Assembly (NCBI GenBank): GCA_907165275.2
Contig: OU015675.1
Span: forward strand, 4,667,501 to 4,731,500
DNA: 64,000 bases
DNA from: Zygaena filipendulae
Taxonomy: Eukaryota > Arthropoda > Insecta > Lepidoptera > Zygaenidae
Reading direction: 5' to 3'
The translations under genes and the position numbers were made by a program. Position 1 is the first letter of the stretch. Every line of letters begins with the position of its first letter. Under the pieces are notes generated by a model. The model saw only the letters and a program-made list of their open reading frames with translations, did no database searches and was not told the DNA's origin. Below are positions 35,412 to 45,235 of the stretch, piece after piece.

Positions 35412-36183
35412 TGACCAGCATTTTCGAGTTCCAGATGGAATTTGGAAAAAATCTAAACATGAGTATCTAAGTTAGCAATACAACAAAGAAAACCGCATTC
35501 AATTTAGTGCAGCAGTATTTGCGTAGCATGAATACAAACATACAGACAGACAGACAGACAGACAAAAATTTTAAAAACGGTATTTTTGGATTCTATATCA
35601 CTCATAGAGTCGCCTAAATTTATTTTTTCTTATTTATCTCCCATGTACAGACCGACCTGTTACAATTTTATTATAATAAGTACGTATAGATAAATTTTGG
35701 TATCTACAGTGTGACCCAGACCAATAAACCCATACTAATAAAGTACTGGTCAGGGTAGTACTTGTTTGTATAATAGAACGAAGACTGAAATATCTGCCGT
35801 ATCTTTTCCCATTTTTGTTTTTTCTTTAGCCGTGACCTAAATTACTCTGTTTTCCAATCACTCACCACAGATAACACATTATTATTATATTCATAGCACA
35901 CGATGATCTATGACGAAGGATTATAATATATTTTTTTGCTATATTACTTACAAAGATATATTGTTACCAATTTGTTAGTATTATGTCTTGTGAGTAAACA
36001 AAAAGCTGAATTAGATACTATTTTTGCATGGAAAAGAATAACGATGATATTTTTATTTTTTTCGGAATAAACACATTTTGTATTGCTTTTAGTGTTTTTA
36101 TTGTATTTCTACGTTTTAATATTGTATTCATGTAAATTTTAACACTAGACAACTTAAATACAGTATTAAAACACAATATAATA
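35412..36183. other. No gene; LINE 3' trace
   Basis: 35515-35600 has ACAAACATACAGACAGACAG and AAAAACGGTATTTTTGG, a probable RTE-type 3' UTR fragment. An 87-codon minus frame at 36018-36281 is without motif. Confidence 0.35.
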
Positions 36184-36306
36184 ATCCGATTATCATGGAA
36201 TTTTGGCATTTTTTTTAAGTTTTCAAGGGTACAGAGAAAGACATAGGGTACTTTACCCTGAAATTCCTGCAGGGTCAGCAAAACCGCGGGAACGTTCGCG
36301 GGGAAG
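36184..36306 (+). mobile_element. Helitron-like element, family A (damaged)
   Basis: GATTATCATGGAATTTTGGC and CAAGGGTACAGAGAAAGAC, then CCTGCAGGGTCAGCAAAACC, GCGGGAACGTTCGCGGGG. The 3' terminus is lost. Confidence 0.45.
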
Positions 36307-36349
36307 TTTGTTTCAAAATAATTCTACAATGATGTGTACAATGATGTGC

Positions 36350-36463
36350 CACTAAACTATCCCCTAGCCAAAAGGTTGACTGGTAGAGAATGCCTTAGGC
36401 ATTAAGTCCGCCTTTTGTACATAAATGTGCAATAAAGTTCTTTAAATAAATAAATAAATAAAT
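36350..36463 (+). repeat. LINE/SINE-like 3' tail, (AAAT)n copy 2
   Basis: GGTAGAGAATGCCTTAGGC, ATTAAGTCCGCC and GTGCAATAAAGTTCTTT followed by (AAAT)n. It is the reverse complement of the layout at 3055-3178. The errantivirus inserted a few bases downstream of its tail. Confidence 0.65.
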
Positions 36464-36471
36464 GAAACACT

Positions 36472-36780
36472 AATTATGGAGGCCACAGCCGAAGGATATT
36501 AAAAAAAATCAAAATTTATTATAATATTAATAAATTGTATTAAAATTTACAATATAAAGGACTATAATTAAAATGTAGTGTCTCCGGACGAGGTGGGTAC
36601 CGAAGTGGTGTTTGTTCCCATCGTTCCGTGGTCGGTCCGTAGGATGCAGGTGCAACGTAGCGGCGTCAGCATTATTGGCTCATGTGGGAACCGCGGCGAC
36701 TCGGCCTTGCGCAATACTGACCATGATTCATATAAGGCTATGTGTACATTAACTTTGTATTAGGGTCCGTACACATAACA
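36472..36780 (-). repeat. 3' LTR of the errantivirus-like element
   Basis: 309 bp, read on the minus strand from TGTTATGTGTACGG to CCTCCATAATT. It appears identical to 43709-44017. AATAAATTTTGA-like A/T-rich sequence near its end could carry the polyadenylation signal. Confidence 0.9.
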
Positions 36781-36789
36781 CCTCCACCC
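36781..36789 (-). other. Polypurine tract of the errantivirus-like element
   Basis: GGGTGGAGG on the minus strand directly abuts the 3' LTR, where plus-strand DNA priming is expected. Confidence 0.7.
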
Positions 36790-36880
36790 GTAGATCAGCA
36801 ACTATTTTAAGATGTTCAATGAAAAAGTTGCTGGATGCTGTTTTCTATCTTCAGATTGTTCTAATTCTTCCAATGGTATA

Positions 36881-38527
36881 TTATCTGTCTGTGTCTTGAA
36901 TTTCTTGAAACTTCCATAGCGTCGAATCATCGAATATCAGTACAATGAATATAAGTACTGCAGCACCCAATAGTATACCATACATTGGTATCGTAGTATG
37001 GTATAATGCACTTGTAGGTAGATGTTCTATTTGAAGCGGAGCTTGGGCCGATATTTTATCTTGAAGGTTTCTTAGTTCTTCCAGCTTGATTGAGTTCAGG
37101 GTAATAGTAGGCTTACTTGTAGTTTCCTCGTTATTATAATATGGAATTTTCATTATCTTCAACGGCTTTCCTTCTATGTGATTATTAATATTGATGATGG
37201 TGAATTCTTCAGTGCGTAGACGACAGGTCTGTGGAATGGTTGCTAGATAACTGCCGTAGAGTGTATTGTATTCTTCGCGTTCACAGGATAGCTGGACCTT
37301 CGTTGGTTGCGGAAATACGACTATGTAGTGTCTGTCATCTAGTTTTTCCATAAGTTGTCTTGAGATTGATACTTTGGTAGTCTTGCAGGATTCATTAGAG
37401 TGTTGAAGAATTAATTTTTGTATGCAATTCGGTTGAGATCGAATTTGATGTTCCATGCCTTCCTCACACAGGTACGCGTTGCTTAACTTCGGGCATTCAG
37501 CCGCAATGTACACGTAATAATTCTCATTGGTTGCTATATAAGGATAGGGAGGTACTAGGATTTGATTGAATTTATTAGGTAAAATGGATAATTTATAAAG
37601 ATCATATGATTGCGGGGAGACGATTGGAAACCTAAAGACTATAACTAATTTATTCTTATTAAAGTATGTGCCTGGCTTAATTACGTTATAATATTCTCTA
37701 ATTTCTATATCTAATAACTGTTTCCTATCGTAAATGGTGCTTAACTTAAGTAACATACTATTTAATATTTCTACACTTAACATTGAATGATGAGTGCTCG
37801 ATGCACGCGTAAAAGCTAATATATCTTCTATTCTACTTAATTCACTTATTAAATCGTCTGTATTCTCACTAACTATCACTAACAATTGGGTCAATTTTGC
37901 GTACTTCAATAAATTGTCTTGGTATGACCTATTATCTCGAATGATTAAATGTATTGTCTTATTAATTCTACTCTGATTGTCCAACATATTCGATAAAATA
38001 TTCGTATGATGGGACATCCAATCTTTACTTAAACTGATAAAATTATTAAATTCAGATACTGTCCTATCTTGATTATCTTTTAGGACTTTAATGGCATCAT
38101 CGTATTTTATTGCATCTGTATAGTCTAAGTTACCCGTTATACTTTTAATTACAGATCCCAAACCATCTACTAGACCTCTTTTAATTCGAGTAGGTTCTAA
38201 GCCTTTTAAATGAGATGATGCTTTATCTAACTTAGCACTAAGGTAGTTAATTTGGGTGTCAAATAAAGGATATGTTTTTTCGGGTAGTTGGGTCTTGAGT
38301 TGTCTTAATTGGTCTTGTACTATGTCAATCTTGTCTTTAATTTCGTTCAATTCAGTGTATTGTAGGAAGGTGTGATGATGAGTCACTAGCTGTACGGGTC
38401 CAAGTTTAAATGGTAGCAGTCCAGGTCCGTCATTAAAGCTTTCAAGTTTTATCTCTTGGGCTTGTACTAGGTGGATGATCAGTGTCAGGGTTAACCTGTA
38501 ACAACGTAGCACTTTTTGGTACTCGTT
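36881..38527 (-). CDS. env: Errantivirus Env (F-like fusion glycoprotein)
   Basis: The open frame runs 38527-36881; the part from 38512 encodes 543 residues. In order: hydrophobic signal-like LTLTLIIHLVQA near the start; furin-type RIKR at about residues 109-112; directly after it GLVDGLGSVIKSITGNLD, the fusion-peptide-like block shared by gypsy-type Env and baculovirus F proteins; a long coiled, Asn-rich ectodomain with several N-x-S/T sites; a transmembrane segment MYGILLGAAVLIFIVLIF (about 510-527) and a 16-residue tail. No ATG lies at the start of the frame: 38510-38512 is GTG. A TTGTTACAG acceptor ends at 38496, so translation is probably from a spliced mRNA with a leader AUG. It overlaps the 3' end of pol by about 70 bases, in another frame. 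No internal stop. Function would be membrane fusion at particle entry. Confidence 0.88.
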   Translation of the reverse strand, partial: NEYQKVLRCYRLTLTLIIHLVQAQEIKLESFNDGPGLLPFKLGPVQLVTHHHTFLQYTELNEIKDKIDIVQDQLRQLKTQLPEKTYPLFDTQINYLSAKLDKASSHLKGLEPTRIKRGLVDGLGSVIKSITGNLDYTDAIKYDDAIKVLKDNQDRTVSEFNNFISLSKDWMSHHTNILSNMLDNQSRINKTIHLIIRDNRSYQDNLLKYAKLTQLLVIVSENTDDLISELSRIEDILAFTRASSTHHSMLSVEILNSMLLKLSTIYDRKQLLDIEIREYYNVIKPGTYFNKNKLVIVFRFPIVSPQSYDLYKLSILPNKFNQILVPPYPYIATNENYYVYIAAECPKLSNAYLCEEGMEHQIRSQPNCIQKLILQHSNESCKTTKVSISRQLMEKLDDRHYIVVFPQPTKVQLSCEREEYNTLYGSYLATIPQTCRLRTEEFTIININNHIEGKPLKIMKIPYYNNEETTSKPTITLNSIKLEELRNLQDKISAQAPLQIEHLPTSALYHTTIPMYGILLGAAVLIFIVLIFDDSTLWKFQEIQDTDR

Positions 38528-41500
38528 TTAACCGTGACTTAGCTACGGGACCTCGTTTTCTAGACGTGTAAATATGTATAGGCAAATCGGCAAGAACAGT
38601 ATCATGAGTATATCGGGGTGCTAACTTCTGTCTACTAGCTGATGGGTTTCTAATGAAGACTTGTTGTTCAGGCTGTAATTCTACTTCAGGTTCACGGTCC
38701 CTATTTCTATTCTCAATGATATTAGTACGGTCAGGTAAAGTAAATTCATTTATAATGTCATATACTTTTTTCATCTGTTCCTTATGTGTCTGCATATACT
38801 GTTGTAATAATTGTTCAGTCGGGTTAAAGTCAAGGGGGTCTCGAGGGTCATAGTGTCCTGTTATTATGTCATAAGGTCGGCATTTAGTAAAGCTGTGGAC
38901 AGAACTATTGTAGGCTAAAATGGCATATGACATTAAATTAGTTGCTGGTTCATCTCGTCGCTGCAGGCGTAAAATTCTAAGATGTTCCAATAACGTTGAG
39001 TGGAAGCGTTCTATAGTGCCATTATCGTTAGGTGCGTGAGCTAATGTTTTATGATGGGTTATTTTATGAATTCGTGTAAATTCAGCAAACATTTGGTTCG
39101 TGAATTCAGTGCCTTGATCTGTAATAATTGTTAAAGGGAGACCATGGTGCGTGCAGAATGTTAGTAGTGCTTGAATAATACTCACTGCCGTGCCATCTCG
39201 CAATAGATAGGCTTGCCCATATTTAGAGAACACATCTACGAATGTAAGATACTTTTCATTCTGAGCAGTAAAGAGATCCATATGAATGATTTCAAAAGGC
39301 TTTGTAGCCGGGGGGACAACATTAAATTGCTGTCTAATGGGATGGCGATCATATTTCGCCTGGCCGCATACAGTACATTCGTTAATATATTTAGTTATTT
39401 GCTCTTTCATTTTAGGCCAGTAATACTTCCGTGACAAGGCTAGGTAGCTTTCATTAATTCCTCGGTGATTCGTTTTTCCGTCATGATAATGCCTTATTAT
39501 GTCTTGTTGTCTAAGATATTCCTTAACGTTTTCAAGTTCTCTTTTTACTAAAACCAAATTCATAGACGAGTTCTTAAAATATTGCTGTAAAATCGGTACT
39601 ATTGAAACCATACTAAGAGTTGGCGTAACTAATATACCTGTTTTAACTCTGGGGGAAACGTATTCTTTAATCGCGTCAATCAAATCTTTTTCTAAGTTGG
39701 ACTCGGATAATTGCACTGAAACTCGGGTATGAGTGTCAAACGGTTTCGTTACTTTCGGTCGTCCTTTTATGTCACCAACTATAGTCAAACATAACTGCCT
39801 ATGGAATTTATTAAGAGGATCGTCAGAGATTGGTATTTCAAGAATGGGATTTTCACTGTCTGTATGTGCTGTCTCAGTGGATGATCCATGTAATGATGGG
39901 GCTGTATCAGTGGATGATCCATTCAGTGATGGTTGTCTTTCTGTGGGATTAACTACTAAAGAGTCTGTTTCCTCATTATTTAATTCAACTCGCGACAGAG
40001 CATCGGCGTTAGTGTTATATTTGCCCTTCTTATATATAACTGTATAGTCGTACTCACTTAGCTTAAGACGCCATCGAGTGAGTCGTGAGTTCGGCTCCTT
40101 AATATTCATTATCCACTGCAAAGGCTTGTGATCGGTAAGTATTTTAAATTTACGTCCAAACAAGTATGGGCGGAAGTACTTGGTTGCCCAGACAATGGCA
40201 AGTAATTCTTTTTCAATCGTACTATAATTAATTTCACTTTCGTTAAGTGTACGAGAGGCGTACGACACAGGCTTATCGGATCCAACAGTTCCTTGAGAGA
40301 GTACAGCGCCTATTGCAAAATTGGATGCGTCCGTCGTCAGTATGAATTCTTTATTAAAATCTGGATATCTTAAGATAGGGTCATTAGTCAGAAGTGTTTT
40401 ACATTTCTCAAAGCAATTTACGTACTCTGGGTCAAGGGTTATCTTTTTACCTTTCTTTAAGCATGAAGTCAGGGGTTTTGTGATGCGGGCAAAGTCAGGG
40501 ATAAATTTACGGTAATATCCAACGAGTCCTAAAAACTGTTTAATTTCCTTTGGAGTTTTAGGTACTGGATATTTTTGAATGGCTGAGATCTTGTCAGGGT
40601 TTGGTTTAATACCTTCATTACTTATAATGTGTCCTAAATACGCGGTTTCCATTTTTAAAAATTCGGACTTGTCCATCTGTATTTTGAAGTTTGATTCTTT
40701 CAATCTCTGAAATACTTTTCCTAAATTTACAATATGTTCCTGTAACGACGTGCTAAAGACGATAATATCATCGAGATAGACGAGGCAGATAACGTTTTGT
40801 AGGCCTCTTAAGACATTATCCATCACTTTTTGAAAGGTTGATGGAGAATTCTTAAGTCCCATGGGCATTCGTAGAAATTCGAAGTGCCCGTGTTCCACAT
40901 TAAACGCGGTCTTGGGTATGTCGTTTGAATCCATCTCAACCTGATAAAATCCGCTAGCTAAATCTAGGGTACTAAAATACTGACACTTTCCTAGTTTATC
41001 AAGAACATCGGTTATGTTCGGAATAGGGTATTTGTCATCAATAGTCTTTTCATTCAATTTACGGAAATCGACTACGAGACGCCATTTTTGGCGACCTGAG
41101 GCATCTGCCTTTTTGGGGACTACCCAGATAGGGGAGCTCCAAGCCGAATCAGAAGGTCTTATTATACCCTGTTCCAACATTTTTAAAATTTGGTCTCTAA
41201 CTTCCTGTCTATGTATAAAAGGATAGCGATAACTTTTAGTGTAAATCGGAACCTCATCAGTTGTCTTAATACCGTGTTTGATTTTATTAGTGAACGTTAA
41301 TGGTTCTCCATCGATATAAAATACATCAGCGTAATTAGAACAGAGAGATAATAAATTAGCGCGTTCTTCATCATTTAAATGTTCCGTACGTAGGCGAGAG
41401 AGTACTTCATTTACACGCGAGCTCGATTGTTCAGTGCCCGTGCACTCAATATTAAACAAGTTAGCGCTTGCGGGACGGTCTAAGGAAAATATGATATCAT

Positions 41501-42086
41501 TCTGCGTAGGGTTCTCTAATTCAACGATACCTCGACTGTTCCGTACTATGGTTAAGCATTCGCGAATATGACAATTACACAATACCTGTTCCTCTACAAG
41601 TACCTCACCGTCAGCTGCGTTGATTGGAATTCTAATTAATTTTGAACTATTAGCTGGGATTATGTCCTCATATAAATTAACATTCCGGGAGTTATACATT
41701 TTTATCGGATTCACTGCTAATTTGGTATTCAATGTTAAATCTTTAAAATTAATTTGGGCTTCCCATTTTTGTAGTAAGTCTGTACCTATAAGTCCGTCAA
41801 AGTGGTTATGAAAATTATAAATTAATAATGTTACGTTGTCAGGATCATTGAATTCAGAAAAACTAGGGACAGTTATTGAATAATCATTCTGGCTTGTTGC
41901 GTGCACGTTAGTAACTTCAAATGGATCATAATTCAAAGGATAGTCAGAAAAATATTTCTTTACAGCATCCGGGCTGATGAATGATTGATTCGCGCCGGTA
42001 TCAATTAGGATATTTAATGGTGGATTTGAAATACTAATATATGGTAACTGTCGCTGGGTTTGAAGATTCAATTCTATTTTAACTTT
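38442..42086 (-). CDS. pol: Errantivirus Pol (protease, RT, RNase H, integrase)
   Basis: About 1,210 codons, all open. Numbering from the TTG at 42071: aspartic protease with LIDTGANQSF (DTGA at 24-27); reverse transcriptase with PIPNITDVLDKL, LDLASGFYQV and YLDD at about 432-435; RNase H with TTDASNFAIGAVLSQ near 578 and TDHKPLQW; integrase zinc finger H-x-H-CTVC about 862-905; integrase core with HMDLFT near 932, TDQGTEF near 985 and NDNGTIERFHSTL near 1019 (the D,D-35-E set). No ATG opens the frame; it is entered by -1 frameshift from gag at A AAA AAG (42083-42089). The 3' end overlaps env. Length and domain order match gypsy-group elements. Confidence 0.93.
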   Translation of the reverse strand, partial: KVKIELNLQTQRQLPYISISNPPLNILIDTGANQSFISPDAVKKYFSDYPLNYDPFEVTNVHATSQNDYSITVPSFSEFNDPDNVTLLIYNFHNHFDGLIGTDLLQKWEAQINFKDLTLNTKLAVNPIKMYNSRNVNLYEDIIPANSSKLIRIPINAADGEVLVEEQVLCNCHIRECLTIVRNSRGIVELENPTQNDIIFSLDRPASANLFNIECTGTEQSSSRVNEVLSRLRTEHLNDEERANLLSLCSNYADVFYIDGEPLTFTNKIKHGIKTTDEVPIYTKSYRYPFIHRQEVRDQILKMLEQGIIRPSDSAWSSPIWVVPKKADASGRQKWRLVVDFRKLNEKTIDDKYPIPNITDVLDKLGKCQYFSTLDLASGFYQVEMDSNDIPKTAFNVEHGHFEFLRMPMGLKNSPSTFQKVMDNVLRGLQNVICLVYLDDIIVFSTSLQEHIVNLGKVFQRLKESNFKIQMDKSEFLKMETAYLGHIISNEGIKPNPDKISAIQKYPVPKTPKEIKQFLGLVGYYRKFIPDFARITKPLTSCLKKGKKITLDPEYVNCFEKCKTLLTNDPILRYPDFNKEFILTTDASNFAIGAVLSQGTVGSDKPVSYASRTLNESEINYSTIEKELLAIVWATKYFRPYLFGRKFKILTDHKPLQWIMNIKEPNSRLTRWRLKLSEYDYTVIYKKGKYNTNADALSRVELNNEETDSLVVNPTERQPSLNGSSTDTAPSLHGSSTETAHTDSENPILEIPISDDPLNKFHRQLCLTIVGDIKGRPKVTKPFDTHTRVSVQLSESNLEKDLIDAIKEYVSPRVKTGILVTPTLSMVSIVPILQQYFKNSSMNLVLVKRELENVKEYLRQQDIIRHYHDGKTNHRGINESYLALSRKYYWPKMKEQITKYINECTVCGQAKYDRHPIRQQFNVVPPATKPFEIIHMDLFTAQNEKYLTFVDVFSKYGQAYLLRDGTAVSIIQALLTFCTHHGLPLTIITDQGTEFTNQMFAEFTRIHKITHHKTLAHAPNDNGTIERFHSTLLEHLRILRLQRRDEPATNLMSYAILAYNSSVHSFTKCRPYDIITGHYDPRDPLDFNPTEQLLQQYMQTHKEQMKKVYDIINEFTLPDRTNIIENRNRDREPEVELQPEQQVFIRNPSASRQKLAPRYTHDTVLADLPIHIYTSRKRGPVAKSRLKRVPKSATLLQVNPDTDHPPSTSPRDKT

Positions 42087-43312
42087 TTTGATTTCTGAAC
42101 ATTCCGAAAATCCTCACTAGTGGAAGGCTGGGGTTGCTCGTCAACCTCAGAATTATAATTCTCAGGAGCTTGCAAATCACCACTAAAATCAGATTCGGGA
42201 CATTCATAAAACTCGTTATAATACTCATTATAATAATCAGATTCAAAGTACTCAGGATAATAATAGTTATAATAATCTTCGTAGTTAGCACTTTCATTAA
42301 CATTAACATCTCTAGACTTGAAATAATTATTCGGCGGCGGATTACCTGCTTTACGCCAATCATGACCAGATGGGGGTAAAGTCTTTGTGACGTAGTGGCT
42401 AACTCCGCTCATCGGCTTCGGACCGTTATTGTACGGAGTTTGATTCCGAGGCGGTAATCGGAATACGTTACTTTGTGGGTTGTAATTGGATGGTAGAGCC
42501 CTAAACATTTGCTGCGTACGGCTAGGCATTCTAAATTGGGGGTTAAATCTAAATTGCGGCGGCGGCGGTGGCGGCGGCGGCATTTGACGCTGCCAATTAG
42601 AGTGCTGTGCTATGGGAGGGAACACAAATGGTTTAGGTACAGGGGCATGCAAAGAAGGCATAGGCATAATCTTATTATTAATAGGCTGCTGTTGGTGAAA
42701 TTTAGGATGGCTATCATTTCTGTGTTGTAAGTATATAACATTTAATTCTTCCTGAACAAATTCCAGTGCTCTTTCGATGCTATCAGGACGCATGCATCTG
42801 ATTCGAGAACCTAAGGGTTCCTTAAGGCCTCGTACAAATGCTTGCATAGTTAGTTTTTTATAAAGTGTCCGTTTTGCATCTACAGTTGTAGGTACAATGT
42901 CATGTAAAGTCACGTACGTCATGATAGTACTAAAAAGCGTCTGGCATCTTTCATAAAATTCCTGTGGTGTACTAGAGCCTTGGGTCTGTAATGCTAAATC
43001 ATTATATAGGGCTGTTTCATCCCTTTGGTCTGAAAAATTATTTATCAGAACATTCCTAATACCATTCCAACTCTCGGGGATGCCATTAGAGTTTATGGTT
43101 CGAGCAGCTGAGCCCGTTACCTTATTAAGAATTCCATTTAATAACGAACTATTGTCTAATTCACATCTCGGTTCATTTTTAACATATTTCGCGACTAATT
43201 GATCACATATCCGAATAAATCTCGTTAGTACGTTTGGGTTCCCGTCGAACTCGGGAACTTGGCGTAAGGCCTTAAATATAATATCCGGATTATGTTCGTA
43301 TTCAGTAGCCAT
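42074..43312 (-). CDS. gag: Errantivirus Gag
   Basis: 412 residues from ATG 43310-43312 to TAG 42074-42076. The N-terminal two thirds resemble gypsy-group capsid: VPEFDGNPNVLTRFIRICD, then FVRGLKEPLGSRIRCMRP. The C-terminal third is nucleic-acid-binding in character: a proline run PPPPPPPP (about 245-252), Arg/Asn/Pro-rich sequence, then a Tyr/Glu/Asp-rich acidic stretch (about 343-370) and a basic end KSKKLK. It has no CCHC zinc knuckle, as is usual for errantivirus Gag. It assembles the particle and packages the RNA. The frame overlaps pol at its 3' end, with a slippery heptamer. Confidence 0.9.
   Translation of the reverse strand: MATEYEHNPDIIFKALRQVPEFDGNPNVLTRFIRICDQLVAKYVKNEPRCELDNSSLLNGILNKVTGSAARTINSNGIPESWNGIRNVLINNFSDQRDETALYNDLALQTQGSSTPQEFYERCQTLFSTIMTYVTLHDIVPTTVDAKRTLYKKLTMQAFVRGLKEPLGSRIRCMRPDSIERALEFVQEELNVIYLQHRNDSHPKFHQQQPINNKIMPMPSLHAPVPKPFVFPPIAQHSNWQRQMPPPPPPPPQFRFNPQFRMPSRTQQMFRALPSNYNPQSNVFRLPPRNQTPYNNGPKPMSGVSHYVTKTLPPSGHDWRKAGNPPPNNYFKSRDVNVNESANYEDYYNYYYPEYFESDYYNEYYNEFYECPESDFSGDLQAPENYNSEVDEQPQPSTSEDFRNVQKSKKLK
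42083..42089 (-). promoter_or_regulatory. -1 ribosomal frameshift heptamer A AAA AAG
   Basis: In gag phase the minus strand reads TCA AAA AAG, three codons before the gag TAG at 42074-42076. Slipping back one base continues in the pol frame (GTT AAA ATA GAA). X-XXY-YYZ geometry is exact. A downstream stimulatory structure was not checked. Confidence 0.8.
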
Positions 43313-43708
43313 ATCTAAGTTCCTATTCGAATCTACTAATAAATCCCGTTGAGCCTGTCTAGGACTAGCCTTAGGGAAGTCTGATCTTCTAGGATGAAAA
43401 ATCTTGACTAATATTAAATCAAATTTCTAAAAATAAATTCAATGTGGAATTCAATAAATTAAAGGAATCAATTACTAAGGAATAAAGGAAGCAACACGAG
43501 AGAAAAATCTTGTGCAACTCACATATACATTTTGATATTCTTTAACTTCGAAGTTTGGAAGTCCTCCGGCGGTGTTCCTCAGGTTCTCCGGATACTCGAT
43601 GACGGCTTGAGAACCGGTCAGCCACGCGGGGCTCGGCCCGATTTCGATATTAGAAATCCTGGTATATTTCGCGCCACGCACTGACTCGAGTATCCTACCG
43701 ACTGCGCC
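43313..43708 (-). other. Errantivirus leader with primer site and candidate env splice donor
   Basis: Directly after the 5' LTR the minus strand reads GGCGCAGTCGGTAGGATAC; with the last LTR base this gives TGGCGCAGTC, a tRNA 3'-CCA-complementary primer binding site (43692-43709) overlapping the LTR end as in gypsy relatives. Further on, ATG at 43528-43530 is followed after 8 coding bases by GTGAGT (donor GT at 43521-43522). Joined to the acceptor before 38495 this would put an AUG in phase with env. This is inference from phase and consensus. Confidence 0.5.
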
Positions 43709-44017
43709 AATTATGGAGGCCACAGCCGAAGGATATTAAAAAAAATCAAAATTTATTATAATATTAATAAATTGTATTAAAATTTACAATATAAAGGACT
43801 ATAATTAAAATGTAGTGTCTCCGGACGAGGTGGGTACCGAAGTGGTGTTTGTTCCCATCGTTCCGTGGTCGGTCCGTAGGATGCAGGTGCAACGTAGCGG
43901 CGTCAGCATTATTGGCTCATGTGGGAACCGCGGCGACTCGGCCTTGCGCAATACTGACCATGATTCATATAAGGCTATGTGTACATTAACTTTGTATTAG
44001 GGTCCGTACACATAACA
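43709..44017 (-). repeat. 5' LTR of the errantivirus-like element
   Basis: 309 bp, apparently identical to 36472-36780. It supplies the promoter for the minus-strand transcript; I did not identify a TATA box or initiator with confidence. Confidence 0.9.
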
Positions 44018-44021
44018 CACT

Positions 44022-45069
44022 ACATAATAATATTTGTTTGTTGCAAAAAAGGGAAGAATTTTCTTAAAATACCGCGAAGTTCATTGTAAAACAAAATGAC
44101 AGCCGGCTGTCAAATTAACACAAAATGGCGGCCAAAACGTGTACTTAGCTTTTAACACGTTCATCAATTAATTCCTGATGAGGGTCGCAACAGAAAGTCA
44201 TTAGACGAAATTTAATATTGAGTAAAAGTAAACGCAAAGTATGCGGAGTCACGCAAAGTTTCTAGACTAAATTATATTAAATCGGTGATTTCGCTAGGAG
44301 GTAGGTACATGATACACATTTCTTAAGTATAATATTTTCTAGTAGAATTTCGCGGAGATTCGAAAAATCGCGTCGAAAAAATATATCTCTACATTCACAA
44401 TCGACACGATGTCTCAGTCAGATCACTTTTATCTGTGGCACGATGATATTGGATTTCATACCTTTTATTACTTCTTTACGACGTTATTTCTACTCGGAAC
44501 GCGTCTGAAAGCAGGCAACACTGCAAGCCAATTGATATTTACGACCGCAAAATCTATCTTCGTATCATAGCGAGACACTTTTATTTGATCCCTTTTAATA
44601 AAATAGAGTTTTAGCAACGCCCACTTTTATAGGCCAATAAATATGTCGTAGGTGACGTTACCAATTTTATCTGAACAGAGAACTGATAATTTGACATAGG
44701 TCGGGCAATAGAATTTGATTGATAGGTATTTGCATTGATTAATATTATTATTCTTAGGTTTTACCCAAATTCACATAAAAGATACCATACACACATAATA
44801 GATAGGAGAAACGTACAATTATAAGTAATTACAAAAAGTAATATTGAACCAATTTTGACAAATTTTGATGGATTAATTAAACCGTGATAGACTCCATTAA
44901 CTATTATAGTAGGGAAGGAAATTCGTATTTACCTTTTTCTTCCCTTTTCAGTAAATTTGTAAGTCATACAGGTGAATTATGTTTTTTTTACAAGTAAATT
45001 CATCATTAAATATAACTATTAAAAAAATAACATTTTTTCTGAAAACATAAATGTACTCATGTCATAAAT
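44022..45069. other. No feature seen
   Basis: AT-rich DNA without a coding frame or recognisable repeat. Confidence 0.45.
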
Positions 45070-45235
45070 GTTAAGTTTGTTGTTATGTCTGTCTGTGTAA
45101 CCATTCAGCTAACTACATACTAATCCATAATGTTAAATTAGTTCCTGGAATCATAGAGACGTAATTCCCAAGAAATTGCATACTTTCCTCAGAAATCTCA
45201 CAATTCACGAGGGTGAAATCACGGGAAACCACTAG
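45070..45235 (+). mobile_element. Helitron-like element, family A (diverged)
   Basis: TGTCTGTCTGTGTAACCA and GAATCATAGAGACGTAATTC, then CACGAGGGTGAAATCACGGG and terminal ACTAG|T. Confidence 0.45.

Larger units (their letters stand above)
36472..44017 (-). mobile_element. Complete errantivirus-like provirus (Ty3/Gypsy with env)
   Basis: About 7.55 kb on the minus strand: 5' LTR (43709-44017), primer site, gag, pol, env, polypurine tract, 3' LTR (36472-36780). The 4-bp target duplication CACT is seen at 36468-36471 and 44018-44021. The LTRs look identical by eye, and all three genes are open, so insertion is recent. The env product has a furin-type site followed by a fusion-peptide-like block as in gypsy errantiviruses and baculovirus F proteins. 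It inserted just downstream of an (AAAT)n tail. It is described here as a genomic element; I have no evidence on activity. Confidence 0.9.

Noticed and set aside
36578..36763. 61-codon frame, with an identical copy at 43815-44000
   Set aside because: Both are translations of the errantivirus LTR on the strand opposite to transcription; identity reflects the LTR pair, not a gene family.
43475..43723. 82-codon frame in the errantivirus leader
   Set aside because: It starts inside the LTR with GTG, overlaps the primer site and has no known counterpart; most likely chance.
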